Under the pieces are notes generated by a model. That model made no database searches, had not been told where the DNA came from, and saw only the letters and a program-made list of their open reading frames with translations. This document shows, piece by piece, positions 14,531-21,716 of a DNA stretch of 21,716 nt. The translations under genes were made by a program, and so were the position numbers. Source of the stretch: a virus; the IMG/VR virus record IMGVR_UViG_3300017713_000104, positions 1 to 21,716 of that record; one strand, given 5' to 3'. Each line of letters opens with the position of its first letter. The first letter of the stretch is position 1.

Positions 14531-17053
14531 ATGCCTTTACCAATAATAAGAAAAATAGCAGATTTACATAGAAGAATAGTATCAAGAGATACTGAAGATT
14601 GGACTAATCATATAGTGTCAGGAGACATAAAAAACCTTTTTGATGGCAATAAAGATACAGTTGTAGAAATAGCTAGTGGATTTGGTGGGACAATTGGAGC
14701 TAATAGTAGATTTATAACATTTGACTTAGGAAAACCAAGAATATTAGACAGAATAGTATTTACTAATGCTACAGGAAATGCATCTTTTGTATTTGATATA
14801 AATTTAAGATTTTGGATCCCTAGTGATGATGTATTTTCAACTAATACTTTTACTGATTTTGCAACAGGATTTAACCATAACTCGGCAACCCCTTTTAATT
14901 ATAAACTTACAGAAAATTCAATTAGTAACCCTGCTCCTTACACAGGTGATTCTACTTCAAAACACCCAGTTCGATATATAAGAATAGATTTAGCAGATAG
15001 TGTTCATTCAACTCCTAATTATCATGCAAATTATTCTCAAAACTTTAAATTTGCAGGTTTAGAAATTTATGAACAATATGAAGCTAAAGATTATAGTGTT
15101 GAATTTAATGATTCTGTTTTAGATTTACAAGGATGGGCGGGACCAAGATATAAAGGATGTAAATCAATAGGTAAAAAAATCAACACATACACAGCAGGAG
15201 ATACTACTTATGGATTAAACCCTAATTTAGAAAATAAAACAACAGCTATTTATATTTCAAATACTTTAGTTGGGGGAAGATCAGATCCTCAATTTGCAAA
15301 TATAGCTCATCATTCTTACATTAATATTGAAAAAATACTTATTGTTGATTTAACTGATGATTCAGTAAGAATATTAGATAAAGGAACAGAACCTTTTAAC
15401 TCATTTCATAGATTTGTAACAACAGATTTTCCAACAGGAGGTAAGTTTTCTATGAAATTAATAGATGAAAGTACTCAATCTAATTTAAAAACATCTTATA
15501 AAGTAAAAATGAATAAAGGATGGTTATTAAGAAGTTTTTCTTATGACGCAGGCCATGGTCCTTTACCTGGGGTAGATGTAGACGGAACCTTTTTAAACAC
15601 ACAAAATGCTAATGTTAATGCTGATTCTGTAAAGGATGCAATAGCAAATCCTATAGCGTTATTTGATGCAGTTTCAGGATCAGTACAAAGAGCAACAACT
15701 CAAGTTTGGGGAGTTACAGATGTAGCACACCCTACTACTACTTTTAATGCACCAGGTGCTGGATTTCCTGATGCAACATCTTTTGGATGTACATCTAACT
15801 GTGCTTGGGCTACAGGAAATGGAGGATTAGGAATATATGGATTACATTCAACAGAAACAGTAGGAGGACAGTATTTTGGAAATACTGACGCAAAAGAAGC
15901 AACAACAGGATCTCTTTTTGAACAATTTAATTATTATAAATACGGAACTACAGTGGGCGCAGGTGTAACTGCAGCTGATTCTGAACCTTACATATCAACT
16001 TATGAACCAACAAGTGTAGGAGAATTAAGATTTAGATATGGTGTAGTAAATAAAATAAATGACGCTATATCAAATGTAGCAGGTAATTTTACTAATTACG
16101 TAATGCAACCTTTATACATAGGAAACAATACAGAATTTGTAGATAATAAATTTACAAGACAATTTGTAGATCCCACTAATAACCAACAAACAAAAACAAG
16201 ATCTTTTGTAATTCCTACAATAGAAGATATAGAAGATAAAAGAGCAGAACAATCTTTAGACCAAAACTTTGCTGTATGGTATAAAGAAACTGAATGGAAT
16301 CCTTCAATGACTGCAAGTGTATTTATTGGAAACTGTATTCAACATTTAAATAATAATTCAGACACTACTGAATTACATTTAACTTTATTTCAAGGTACTA
16401 AAGATTTTTCAGGAAAAGATGACGAATTAAGTATAAGTACTTTTGAAGTAGATAAAAATTTAGATCCTAATTATTTAGATTTTGAATCAAGTATAGGACC
16501 TATAACAAAAACAATTGGACCAAGATTAAGATATTTAAAATTAAAAAACCAACCACAATTTAAACCAACAACACCATTAGCACATGTTTCATCTTCTGAT
16601 TTTTCAACTCCTGGAAGTCCTGCACATACTATTAATGAAACAGGAAGAGACAGATGTATTTTTGACACAATAGAAACAGACCAATTTAGAGCAGAAATAT
16701 TAGAAAAACAAAATGCATTTGTGTTTGGTCCAGGTTCAACCAATCAAGCCCTAGATGCAGACACTGGTTTTTCAACTAGTAATTATGGAGCAACTTATGA
16801 TAATAATAATGATAATTCTCAAAATTTCTCAGGATCTTTTAGTTATGAACTTTCTTTCTTAGATAAAGACCATACACTTATCGCTGACGTAGATATAGTT
16901 CCTGAATTATTTGATGGAATAGGACATATGGGACTTGCCTTAGTACCAGAACATACACATGAAATGGTAAAATTAAATTTAGAATATTATTTATTTAAAG
17001 CAGGAGTAGGTGAAAACAATGTAACAAAAAGATTTATTACTAATAATGATTAA
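14531..17053 (+). CDS. Large tail/baseplate protein with N-terminal discoidin-like domain
   Basis: An 840-residue protein. Residues about 30-182 resemble an F5/8 type C (discoidin, galactose-binding-like) fold: DIKNLFDGNKDT opens it, FITFDLGKPRILDRIVFTN gives the central strands, INLRFWIPSDD follows, VRYIRIDL comes near 152, and FKFAGLEIYEQ closes it. The middle is glycine- and threonine-rich, with a Cys pair (FGCTSNCAW). The C-terminal third (about 560-840) is beta-rich, including LHLTLFQGTKDFSG and LRYLKLKNQ, and has the acidic patch LLIADVDIVPELFDG-like region near 780-800. No enzyme motif is visible. It starts 2 bases after the 1198-residue protein gene. A carbohydrate-binding baseplate or fibre-like protein is the likely role. 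The fold call is from the spacing of motifs, not from an alignment. Confidence 0.65.
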   Translation: MPLPIIRKIADLHRRIVSRDTEDWTNHIVSGDIKNLFDGNKDTVVEIASGFGGTIGANSRFITFDLGKPRILDRIVFTNATGNASFVFDINLRFWIPSDDVFSTNTFTDFATGFNHNSATPFNYKLTENSISNPAPYTGDSTSKHPVRYIRIDLADSVHSTPNYHANYSQNFKFAGLEIYEQYEAKDYSVEFNDSVLDLQGWAGPRYKGCKSIGKKINTYTAGDTTYGLNPNLENKTTAIYISNTLVGGRSDPQFANIAHHSYINIEKILIVDLTDDSVRILDKGTEPFNSFHRFVTTDFPTGGKFSMKLIDESTQSNLKTSYKVKMNKGWLLRSFSYDAGHGPLPGVDVDGTFLNTQNANVNADSVKDAIANPIALFDAVSGSVQRATTQVWGVTDVAHPTTTFNAPGAGFPDATSFGCTSNCAWATGNGGLGIYGLHSTETVGGQYFGNTDAKEATTGSLFEQFNYYKYGTTVGAGVTAADSEPYISTYEPTSVGELRFRYGVVNKINDAISNVAGNFTNYVMQPLYIGNNTEFVDNKFTRQFVDPTNNQQTKTRSFVIPTIEDIEDKRAEQSLDQNFAVWYKETEWNPSMTASVFIGNCIQHLNNNSDTTELHLTLFQGTKDFSGKDDELSISTFEVDKNLDPNYLDFESSIGPITKTIGPRLRYLKLKNQPQFKPTTPLAHVSSSDFSTPGSPAHTINETGRDRCIFDTIETDQFRAEILEKQNAFVFGPGSTNQALDADTGFSTSNYGATYDNNNDNSQNFSGSFSYELSFLDKDHTLIADVDIVPELFDGIGHMGLALVPEHTHEMVKLNLEYYLFKAGVGENNVTKRFITNND

Positions 17054-17077
17054 ATAAAGATATATATTTTTGAAAAC

Positions 17078-17101
17078 AATTTATATTTATAACAAAACAT
17101 A
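17078..17101 (+). promoter_or_regulatory. Candidate late promoter/leader element upstream of the 17108 gene
   Basis: AATTTATATTTAT at 17078-17090 is identical to 5051-5063 and is followed by AACAAAACATAA, close to the tail of the other copy. The gap of 54 bases before the gene is the longest complete intergenic gap in the window. Just upstream, TATTTTTG at 17065-17072 matches the TAnnTTTG -7 box of Bacteroidota promoters, but no convincing -33 TTG lies at the proper distance. Either element could start transcription here; the duplicated one is the stronger candidate. Confidence 0.45.
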
Positions 17102-17107
17102 ATAACA

Positions 17108-17836
17108 ATGGGATATTTAGACAATACTAGCATCACAGTAGATGCAATTTTAACTAAAAAAGGAAGAGAATTACTTGCTCAAGGAGGCATAGGAGCCTTT
17201 CAAATAACACAATTTGCTTTAGCGGATGATGAAATAGATTATACTATGTTCAATGAAAACCATCCTAATGGAACTCAATACTCAGGAGAAGCCATAGAAA
17301 ACATGGCTATAACAGAAGCTTTTCCAGATGAAAATAACATAATGCAGTATAAATTACTTACCTTAAATGAAGGAACATCAGTAATTCCTTTTGTATCAGT
17401 AGGTGCTTCTAATATTTCAATGGCTATAGGGGAAGGAAAATCAATAGATCCTATGACACATAACTACAATGCAGTAGTAGCAGGACAACCAGAACCAAAT
17501 GGATATAGATTTACAATAGCAGATAATAGATTATTTGATTTAATTTTAGGAGGGGGAACAGCAGCAGTTTCAAATACAAATGCAACAACAACTCTACCAG
17601 CTAATACAACAGCACAAAGTGCAGTAGTAGTAGGTACTAACCTTCAATTAACAGCTAAAAGTGCAACATCTTTATTTGGTACTTTTAATTCCTTAACAAC
17701 AACACTTACAGTTGAAGGATTAAATACAGGAGCAAGAATAACAATCCCTATCACAGTAAATAAAACAGTAACAAACTTTACAACAACTTCAGGAGATAGT
17801 ACAACAAATACTACTAATTCTTCTGCAGGAGTTTAA
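17108..17836 (+). CDS. Virion structural protein (marine T4-like family), function unknown
   Basis: A 242-residue protein. The N-terminal 75 residues (MGYLDNTSITVDAILTKKGR, then GAFQITQFALADDEIDYTMF and NHPNGTQYSGEAIENM) match a type of conserved structural protein that I recall from marine T4-like phages. The central part is beta-rich. The C-terminal 85 residues are Thr/Asn-rich and look like an immunoglobulin-like strand set (TTTLTVEGLNTGARITIPIT) followed by a disordered Thr/Ser/Asn tail. No signal peptide is visible. It heads a block of three genes behind its own candidate promoter, so it may be made in higher amount than its upstream neighbours. A tail or baseplate surface role is inferred. 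Confidence 0.75.
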   Translation: MGYLDNTSITVDAILTKKGRELLAQGGIGAFQITQFALADDEIDYTMFNENHPNGTQYSGEAIENMAITEAFPDENNIMQYKLLTLNEGTSVIPFVSVGASNISMAIGEGKSIDPMTHNYNAVVAGQPEPNGYRFTIADNRLFDLILGGGTAAVSNTNATTTLPANTTAQSAVVVGTNLQLTAKSATSLFGTFNSLTTTLTVEGLNTGARITIPITVNKTVTNFTTTSGDSTTNTTNSSAGV

Positions 17837-17850
17837 TTAAAAAATAAAAA

Positions 17851-19011
17851 ATGAGCTTAGTAAGATTTGATCCACAATCAGACATCCGTATCCAAACAGA
17901 CAAATTAACAACATCAACTTGGACAGGTAATAGAAATAATTTAGAAGATTTTATGTACACTTCTTCCCTTCAAGCAGGGGGACAAGCAGGACAATTATAT
18001 CCTCAATCACCAACAAGTTCAGCTTGGTTTTACCTTGATGTATATGATAAAGATCCTTCTTCTTCTCTAGCAGAAGTACAATTTGCTGCTGCTTATGGAC
18101 ATAGAGCAGGATCAGGATCACCTGATTTTACAAATGATACAGGTTCTTTTGGATTAAATGCCTCAAGAACAGTATATAGTCAATACCGTCAATTAGTTTA
18201 TGGAGAAGAAAATCAAAACTTTATATTTGGATCTCATGTATCTGATCACATTTATGTAGTTAATGTAAATAGAGCTAGATATAAACACGGATTAGCTACA
18301 AGTACTTTATCTTTACATTTATCAGGAGCTGCTTGTATTGGAGCTCAAACAGCAGCTACATATGCTCCTTGTACAAATAATGGTTTCTTACAACTTACAG
18401 ATGATAGTATTTCTTCTAACGGAGCTGCTATACAAACAAATATAGGAAGACAATTTAATATAGTATCAGGAGCTAGTGGGGTTTATAGTGGTTCTTCAGC
18501 AAAACAAATAGCAGGAAGTAGTTCATACGGTTTATTTTACCCAGATGCAGGAATAGCTATTTTAAATGCTGATGCTTTTAAAACAACAGCTATAGATTCA
18601 GACACTGATGCAGAAGCTATCTTAGCTAATTCACATGTACCTTTAGGTGCATACACAGCTTCAGGACTTCATAGTGAATATACAACTGCAGAACACTTTA
18701 ATACTCAAAAATTATATAAAGCAATTTCAGGAGCAGCACATTTTATAGTAGATAGTGAAGAAGTAATAACATCTCAATATTATTTTGCAAGAGCTAAAAA
18801 TTTTGAATTTAATTATACTAATAACCCATCATTCCAAGATTCAACAGGTAATTTAACTTTTCAAAGTATGATATCTAATCCAAAAACTTATATTACAACT
18901 GTAGGATTATATAATGATAATAGTGAATTATTAGCAGTAGCTAAATTAAGTCAACCAGTTGCAAAAGATTTTACAAAGGAAGCTTTATTTAGAATTAAAT
19001 TAGACTTTTAA
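17851..19011 (+). CDS. Tail/baseplate structural protein sharing a C-terminal module with the next gene
   Basis: A 386-residue protein. It is rich in Ser, Ala, Gly and Thr and mostly beta-like. A central stretch reads HIYVVNVNRARYKHGL, then strands ending FLQLTDDS. The C-terminus (about 347-372) contains YITTVGLYNDNSELLAVAKL and SQPV. The next protein ends with a matching module (YVTTIGLYNEAGDCLVVGKL, GQPI), so the two likely dock on the same partner. Cysteines at the middle (AACIGAQ, APCTNN) are close enough to pair. The gene starts 14 bases after its neighbour, behind an A-rich leader. A tail accessory or baseplate outer part is the best guess. It lacks the LamG-like and Lcl-like parts of the downstream protein. 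Confidence 0.75.
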   Translation: MSLVRFDPQSDIRIQTDKLTTSTWTGNRNNLEDFMYTSSLQAGGQAGQLYPQSPTSSAWFYLDVYDKDPSSSLAEVQFAAAYGHRAGSGSPDFTNDTGSFGLNASRTVYSQYRQLVYGEENQNFIFGSHVSDHIYVVNVNRARYKHGLATSTLSLHLSGAACIGAQTAATYAPCTNNGFLQLTDDSISSNGAAIQTNIGRQFNIVSGASGVYSGSSAKQIAGSSSYGLFYPDAGIAILNADAFKTTAIDSDTDAEAILANSHVPLGAYTASGLHSEYTTAEHFNTQKLYKAISGAAHFIVDSEEVITSQYYFARAKNFEFNYTNNPSFQDSTGNLTFQSMISNPKTYITTVGLYNDNSELLAVAKLSQPVAKDFTKEALFRIKLDF

Positions 19012-19024
19012 AAATGTTCTCTGA

Positions 19025-21457
19025 ATGTACGCTTATAAAAAACTCACAGCACAAGACTCAGCAGTAGTACCCTTTAATGCTCATAAACAATATGATTTTG
19101 ATTCTGCCTCTTGTTCTGACAACCAAATAGACCATTATAATACTCAATGGACTTCAGAGTCTATTTCTCTTTATAGTTCAGCTAGTTCTGTTTATGGGGG
19201 TGATTCTAAAAATGTAATAAAATACCAACAACTAGATCATCTTTTTTATAGAGAATTTCCACATAATCATTCTAACACATTAGGAAGTTTTCATTATTTA
19301 AAACAAAAAAGAAATCTATATGAAAAAGCAAACATACTATCTATCCCAACAGGTTTATATGGATATGAAATAAAACCAGGATCTTTTTACCTTAAAACAA
19401 CAGGTGGTACTGAAGTAGTAGATGATTCACATGGTAATCTTCTTATAAGTGGAACATTTACAAGTAGTGATTATCCTGTAGATATTCGAGAAAATGTTTT
19501 TAGATTAGATCCTATAAAAGGTTTTAAAGATTACGATTTAGGAGTTTATAAGGATTATGCACTTAAATTTGTTAACCCTCAACACCCTGAAGCAGGAATA
19601 AAAAAGGTTTTTTATAAAAGAGGAGAAATAAAAGCAAATTCCCCTACAACCTATTCTACCCCAGACGACATATTTGAAACAGACGATAGTTATTTTTATA
19701 ATTCTTTCAAATACAATAAAGTAAATTTTCATTCATCTTCTATAAAATCAAATAATACCATATTTAATACGAGTTCATCGTTCTCATCTATAGTATTTGA
19801 TAGTATAACAGGTTCTAATATAGTATCAGAACACAATGAAAGATATAATTTTAACAGAGATGATGATTTTGCTATATCTTTTTATATGGAACCTAGAGTG
19901 TTAAGTAATCCTCCAGTAGCTAATGCAGTAGCTGTTGGGGATAATTTTCAAGGAGGAATAGTTTTTCATATAGATGGATTTGAAGCTTACATTGTAAATC
20001 CATTTCCTATTTTAGATTTTCATGGTTCAGATAAATTTTGGGGAGCTGGTGGACTATCAATTAATGGACAAGCTAGTACTACAATAGGTGAGGGAGAAAC
20101 ATTTACTCAAAATATGGTAACCAATGACCCTAATGGAACATTTTTAGGAACTCATGTACAAAATAAAACAATAGGAGGATATAATGATTGGTGGCTTCCT
20201 ACAAAACATGAAATACATACATTTACACAATTGTCAAATTTTGCTAACCTTTTTTCTTATGATGGAGTTAATACTTTTAATGATTTAGGAATTACAGGAT
20301 TAGGAACAAATGCAATTAACAATGTTGATGTAAGTATTGTATCAAGTAATGATGGGTCAAACATATTTTTGGTACACGTCGCCTCTCCTTTTACCAATAA
20401 TCTTAATATTCCTCAAAGTAAAACAACACCTATAACAAATGATGTATCTAAAAATAATTTAATTTATCCTGTTAGAAAAGTCAATTTAAGTACTTTTGAT
20501 AGTAGTAGAAGATATATAATAGCAAAAAGTACAACAAGATCAGTTATACCAACAGCAATGCAAGGAAGATCTGAAATTTTAAATATGGATTCAATAGGGG
20601 GCCTTACAGAAACAGGATCTAATATGCAACCTAAAGGAATACCCGCTGAACCACAATTTCCTTTTGAAATTTATATGGTAAGTCAATCTTTACACTTTGA
20701 TAGATCTGATGGTGAACATACAATATCTCTTTCTTGTGAAGTAACAGAATCTGGTTTTTCAGATGCTTCTAAAAATGGTAGTGCTGAAAAATTAACCCAT
20801 ATTCTTTGTCAAACATCAGCTTCTAATATGGAAATTTATTTTGATGGTGTTTTAAGAGAATCATCATCACTTACGGGTTCATTAAAAAAACAAACACAAA
20901 ATAAAGCTAATTTATACATTGGTTCAAAAGGAGAAGAAAGTAAAACAGATGGTTTTGATCCAAATTATCATTTTAAATATTTTAATGGAAAATTAACTTC
21001 TATAAACATTTATGAAGAAGTATTTAACCAAACAGAAGTAAAAAACATATCTGAAAGTATAAATGGATCTCCTTATATAGGAAATTTATTCTATAGAAAT
21101 GGTTTTGCAACAATAACTCATCCAAAATACCATGATATACTTTCAGGTTCAACAGGAAATGGAACTATTAGTAAATTAAAATTCCAAGGTACACACCAAA
21201 TGTATGAACATGAATATCAATGTACTGTTGATGAACATGAATTTAATCAAACACTTAATTTAACAACAAGAGAAATAAAATCTAATAACAATTATAATTT
21301 AGCAGGTTTTACAACAAGTTCATTTTTTAAACCCTATGTTACAACAATTGGTTTATATAATGAAGCAGGAGATTGTCTTGTAGTAGGTAAATTAGGACAG
21401 CCAATAAGAATGTCAAACGAAACTGACACTACTTTCGTACTTCGTTGGGATACCTAA
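19025..21457 (+). CDS. Probable receptor-binding/host-contact protein: LamG-like fold interrupted by an Lcl/DUF1566-like domain
   Basis: An 810-residue protein. The N-terminal 275 residues form a structural part (YGYEIKPGSFYLK, VVDDSHGNLLIS). A LamG-like jelly roll begins with DDFAISFYMEPR (280-291) and resumes with RRYIIAKSTTR after residue 490, continuing through MEIYFDGVLRESSSLTG and the closing strands around FNGKLTSINIYEE to about 690. Between these halves, residues about 300-487 match the Lcl/DUF1566-type pattern: VGDNFQGGIVFHI (304-316), a Trp-Gly region (FWGAGG), TTIGEGE, GGYNDWWLPTKHEI (384-397), a SS-containing strand and a final PVRKV. This domain type is lectin-like and is seen in adhesins. 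The C-terminus carries the YVTTIGLYN module shared with the upstream protein. The start at 19025 fits the N-terminal pattern MYAYKKLTAQDSAVVPF; a nearby ATG at 19014 is out of frame and short. Confidence 0.75.
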   Translation: MYAYKKLTAQDSAVVPFNAHKQYDFDSASCSDNQIDHYNTQWTSESISLYSSASSVYGGDSKNVIKYQQLDHLFYREFPHNHSNTLGSFHYLKQKRNLYEKANILSIPTGLYGYEIKPGSFYLKTTGGTEVVDDSHGNLLISGTFTSSDYPVDIRENVFRLDPIKGFKDYDLGVYKDYALKFVNPQHPEAGIKKVFYKRGEIKANSPTTYSTPDDIFETDDSYFYNSFKYNKVNFHSSSIKSNNTIFNTSSSFSSIVFDSITGSNIVSEHNERYNFNRDDDFAISFYMEPRVLSNPPVANAVAVGDNFQGGIVFHIDGFEAYIVNPFPILDFHGSDKFWGAGGLSINGQASTTIGEGETFTQNMVTNDPNGTFLGTHVQNKTIGGYNDWWLPTKHEIHTFTQLSNFANLFSYDGVNTFNDLGITGLGTNAINNVDVSIVSSNDGSNIFLVHVASPFTNNLNIPQSKTTPITNDVSKNNLIYPVRKVNLSTFDSSRRYIIAKSTTRSVIPTAMQGRSEILNMDSIGGLTETGSNMQPKGIPAEPQFPFEIYMVSQSLHFDRSDGEHTISLSCEVTESGFSDASKNGSAEKLTHILCQTSASNMEIYFDGVLRESSSLTGSLKKQTQNKANLYIGSKGEESKTDGFDPNYHFKYFNGKLTSINIYEEVFNQTEVKNISESINGSPYIGNLFYRNGFATITHPKYHDILSGSTGNGTISKLKFQGTHQMYEHEYQCTVDEHEFNQTLNLTTREIKSNNNYNLAGFTTSSFFKPYVTTIGLYNEAGDCLVVGKLGQPIRMSNETDTTFVLRWDT
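19901..20485 (+). other. Inserted Lcl/DUF1566-like domain (within the 810-aa protein)
   Basis: This segment codes for residues about 293-487, which split the LamG-like domain. Its key motifs in order are QGGIVFHI, FWGAGG, TIGEGE, GGYNDWWLPT and PVRKV. Removing it would rejoin SFYMEPR with RRYIIAK, an uninterrupted jelly-roll strand order. Base composition is not clearly different from the flanks. Confidence 0.6.
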
Positions 21458-21481
21458 AATTCCTTTTATACATTAATTATT

Positions 21482-21716
21482 ATGTGGTACTATCAAGAAA
21501 AAACAATTAATGAAATCGTTGACCTTCCTAAAGGAGCATTCGGTTTTATTTATCAAACAACTCATTTACCAACTGGAAAAAGGTACATTGGTAAAAAATC
21601 TTTAATTTACAATTTAAAGAAAAAATTAGGCAAAAAAGAAAAAGCCCTATATGAAGGAAAAGGTCGCCCACCAACATTCAAGAGAGTGTTAAAAGAAAGC
21701 GATTGGAAAACTTACT
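21482..21716 (+). CDS. GIY-YIG family endonuclease, N-terminal part (3' truncated)
   Basis: The frame from ATG at 21482 is open to the window edge and gives 78 residues. GAFGFIYQTT (18-27) followed by TGKRYIGKK (31-39) is the GIY-YIG signature, with the GFIY strand and the YIG turn spaced 10 residues apart. A lysine-rich stretch and ESDWKTY follow, close to the layout of the small GIY-YIG nucleases found free-standing in T4-like phages. These are often homing or DNA-processing enzymes. The catalytic Arg/Glu helix is only partly visible, so activity cannot be judged. The gene follows a 24-base gap after the 810-residue protein gene and has no Shine-Dalgarno sequence. Confidence 0.85.
   Translation, partial: MWYYQEKTINEIVDLPKGAFGFIYQTTHLPTGKRYIGKKSLIYNLKKKLGKKEKALYEGKGRPPTFKRVLKESDWKTY

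Noticed and set aside
19014-19064. Upstream ATG at 19014 as a start for the 810-aa protein
   Set aside because: It is out of frame with the long gene and reaches a stop after about 17 codons.
19901-20485. Possible variable region of a diversity-generating retroelement in the lectin-like domain
   Set aside because: No template repeat and no reverse transcriptase gene is present in the window, and the end of the domain does not show a duplicated block.
1-21716. tRNA genes, CRISPR arrays, insertion sequences, attachment sites
   Set aside because: No cloverleaf-like sequence, spaced direct-repeat array, transposase frame or flanking repeat pair was seen on reading through the window.

Overview
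This window is a stretch of a tailed-phage (T4-like, contractile-tail) genome. It is strongly AT-rich. Eighteen genes, two of them cut by the window edges, all lie on the + strand with almost no intergenic space. The T4 assignment rests on three recognisable proteins: a gp55-type late sigma factor (412-1188), a GPW/gp25-type baseplate wedge protein (5547-6128) and a gp6/baseplate-J-type wedge protein (6141-8036). The 1198-residue protein at 10932-14528 carries a tail-protein-I/gp7-like segment. Start codons are preceded by A/T-rich leaders without a convincing Shine-Dalgarno sequence. Together with the domain repertoire (LamG-like, DNRLRE-like, discoidin-like, Lcl/DUF1566-like), this suggests a phage of Bacteroidota, perhaps a marine flavobacterium. 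The host is an inference and is not proven by the window.

Layout. Positions 1-1600 hold the end of an unknown gene, a small membrane-anchored protein, the late sigma factor and a small helical protein. Positions 1582-5034 hold a probable hub/cell-wall-penetration module: a 634-aa protein with a C-terminal M15 peptidase domain, a 154-aa spike-like protein, and a 360-aa helical, hydrophobic protein with a Thr-rich/Gly-rich tail. Positions 5082-8036 hold a small conserved-looking protein followed by the gp25-gp6 wedge pair. Positions 8038-14528 hold a DNRLRE-like structural protein, two tandem paralogous proteins and the large gp7/gpI-like protein. Positions 14531-21457 hold four more probable baseplate-peripheral or host-contact proteins. 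The window closes in a GIY-YIG nuclease gene.

How the genes fit together. The sigma factor would direct late transcription of the structural genes. A near-identical AT-rich leader element sits just upstream of the genes at 5082 and 17108, with a weaker version before 1215, and is the best promoter candidate here. Gp25, gp6 and the gp7-like protein would build the wedge. The M15 protein and its neighbours would form the central hub that opens the peptidoglycan. The downstream proteins, rich in carbohydrate-binding-like folds, are the likely adsorption apparatus.

The most unusual items are an Lcl/DUF1566-like domain inserted inside a LamG-like jelly roll in the 810-aa protein, a gp7-like protein carrying its own LamG domain, the tandem paralogs at 9186/10307, the odd 360-aa hub-region protein, and the paired leader elements. 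No RNA genes, CRISPR arrays, insertion sequences or clear terminators were seen. There is no gap over 300 bases without a gene.
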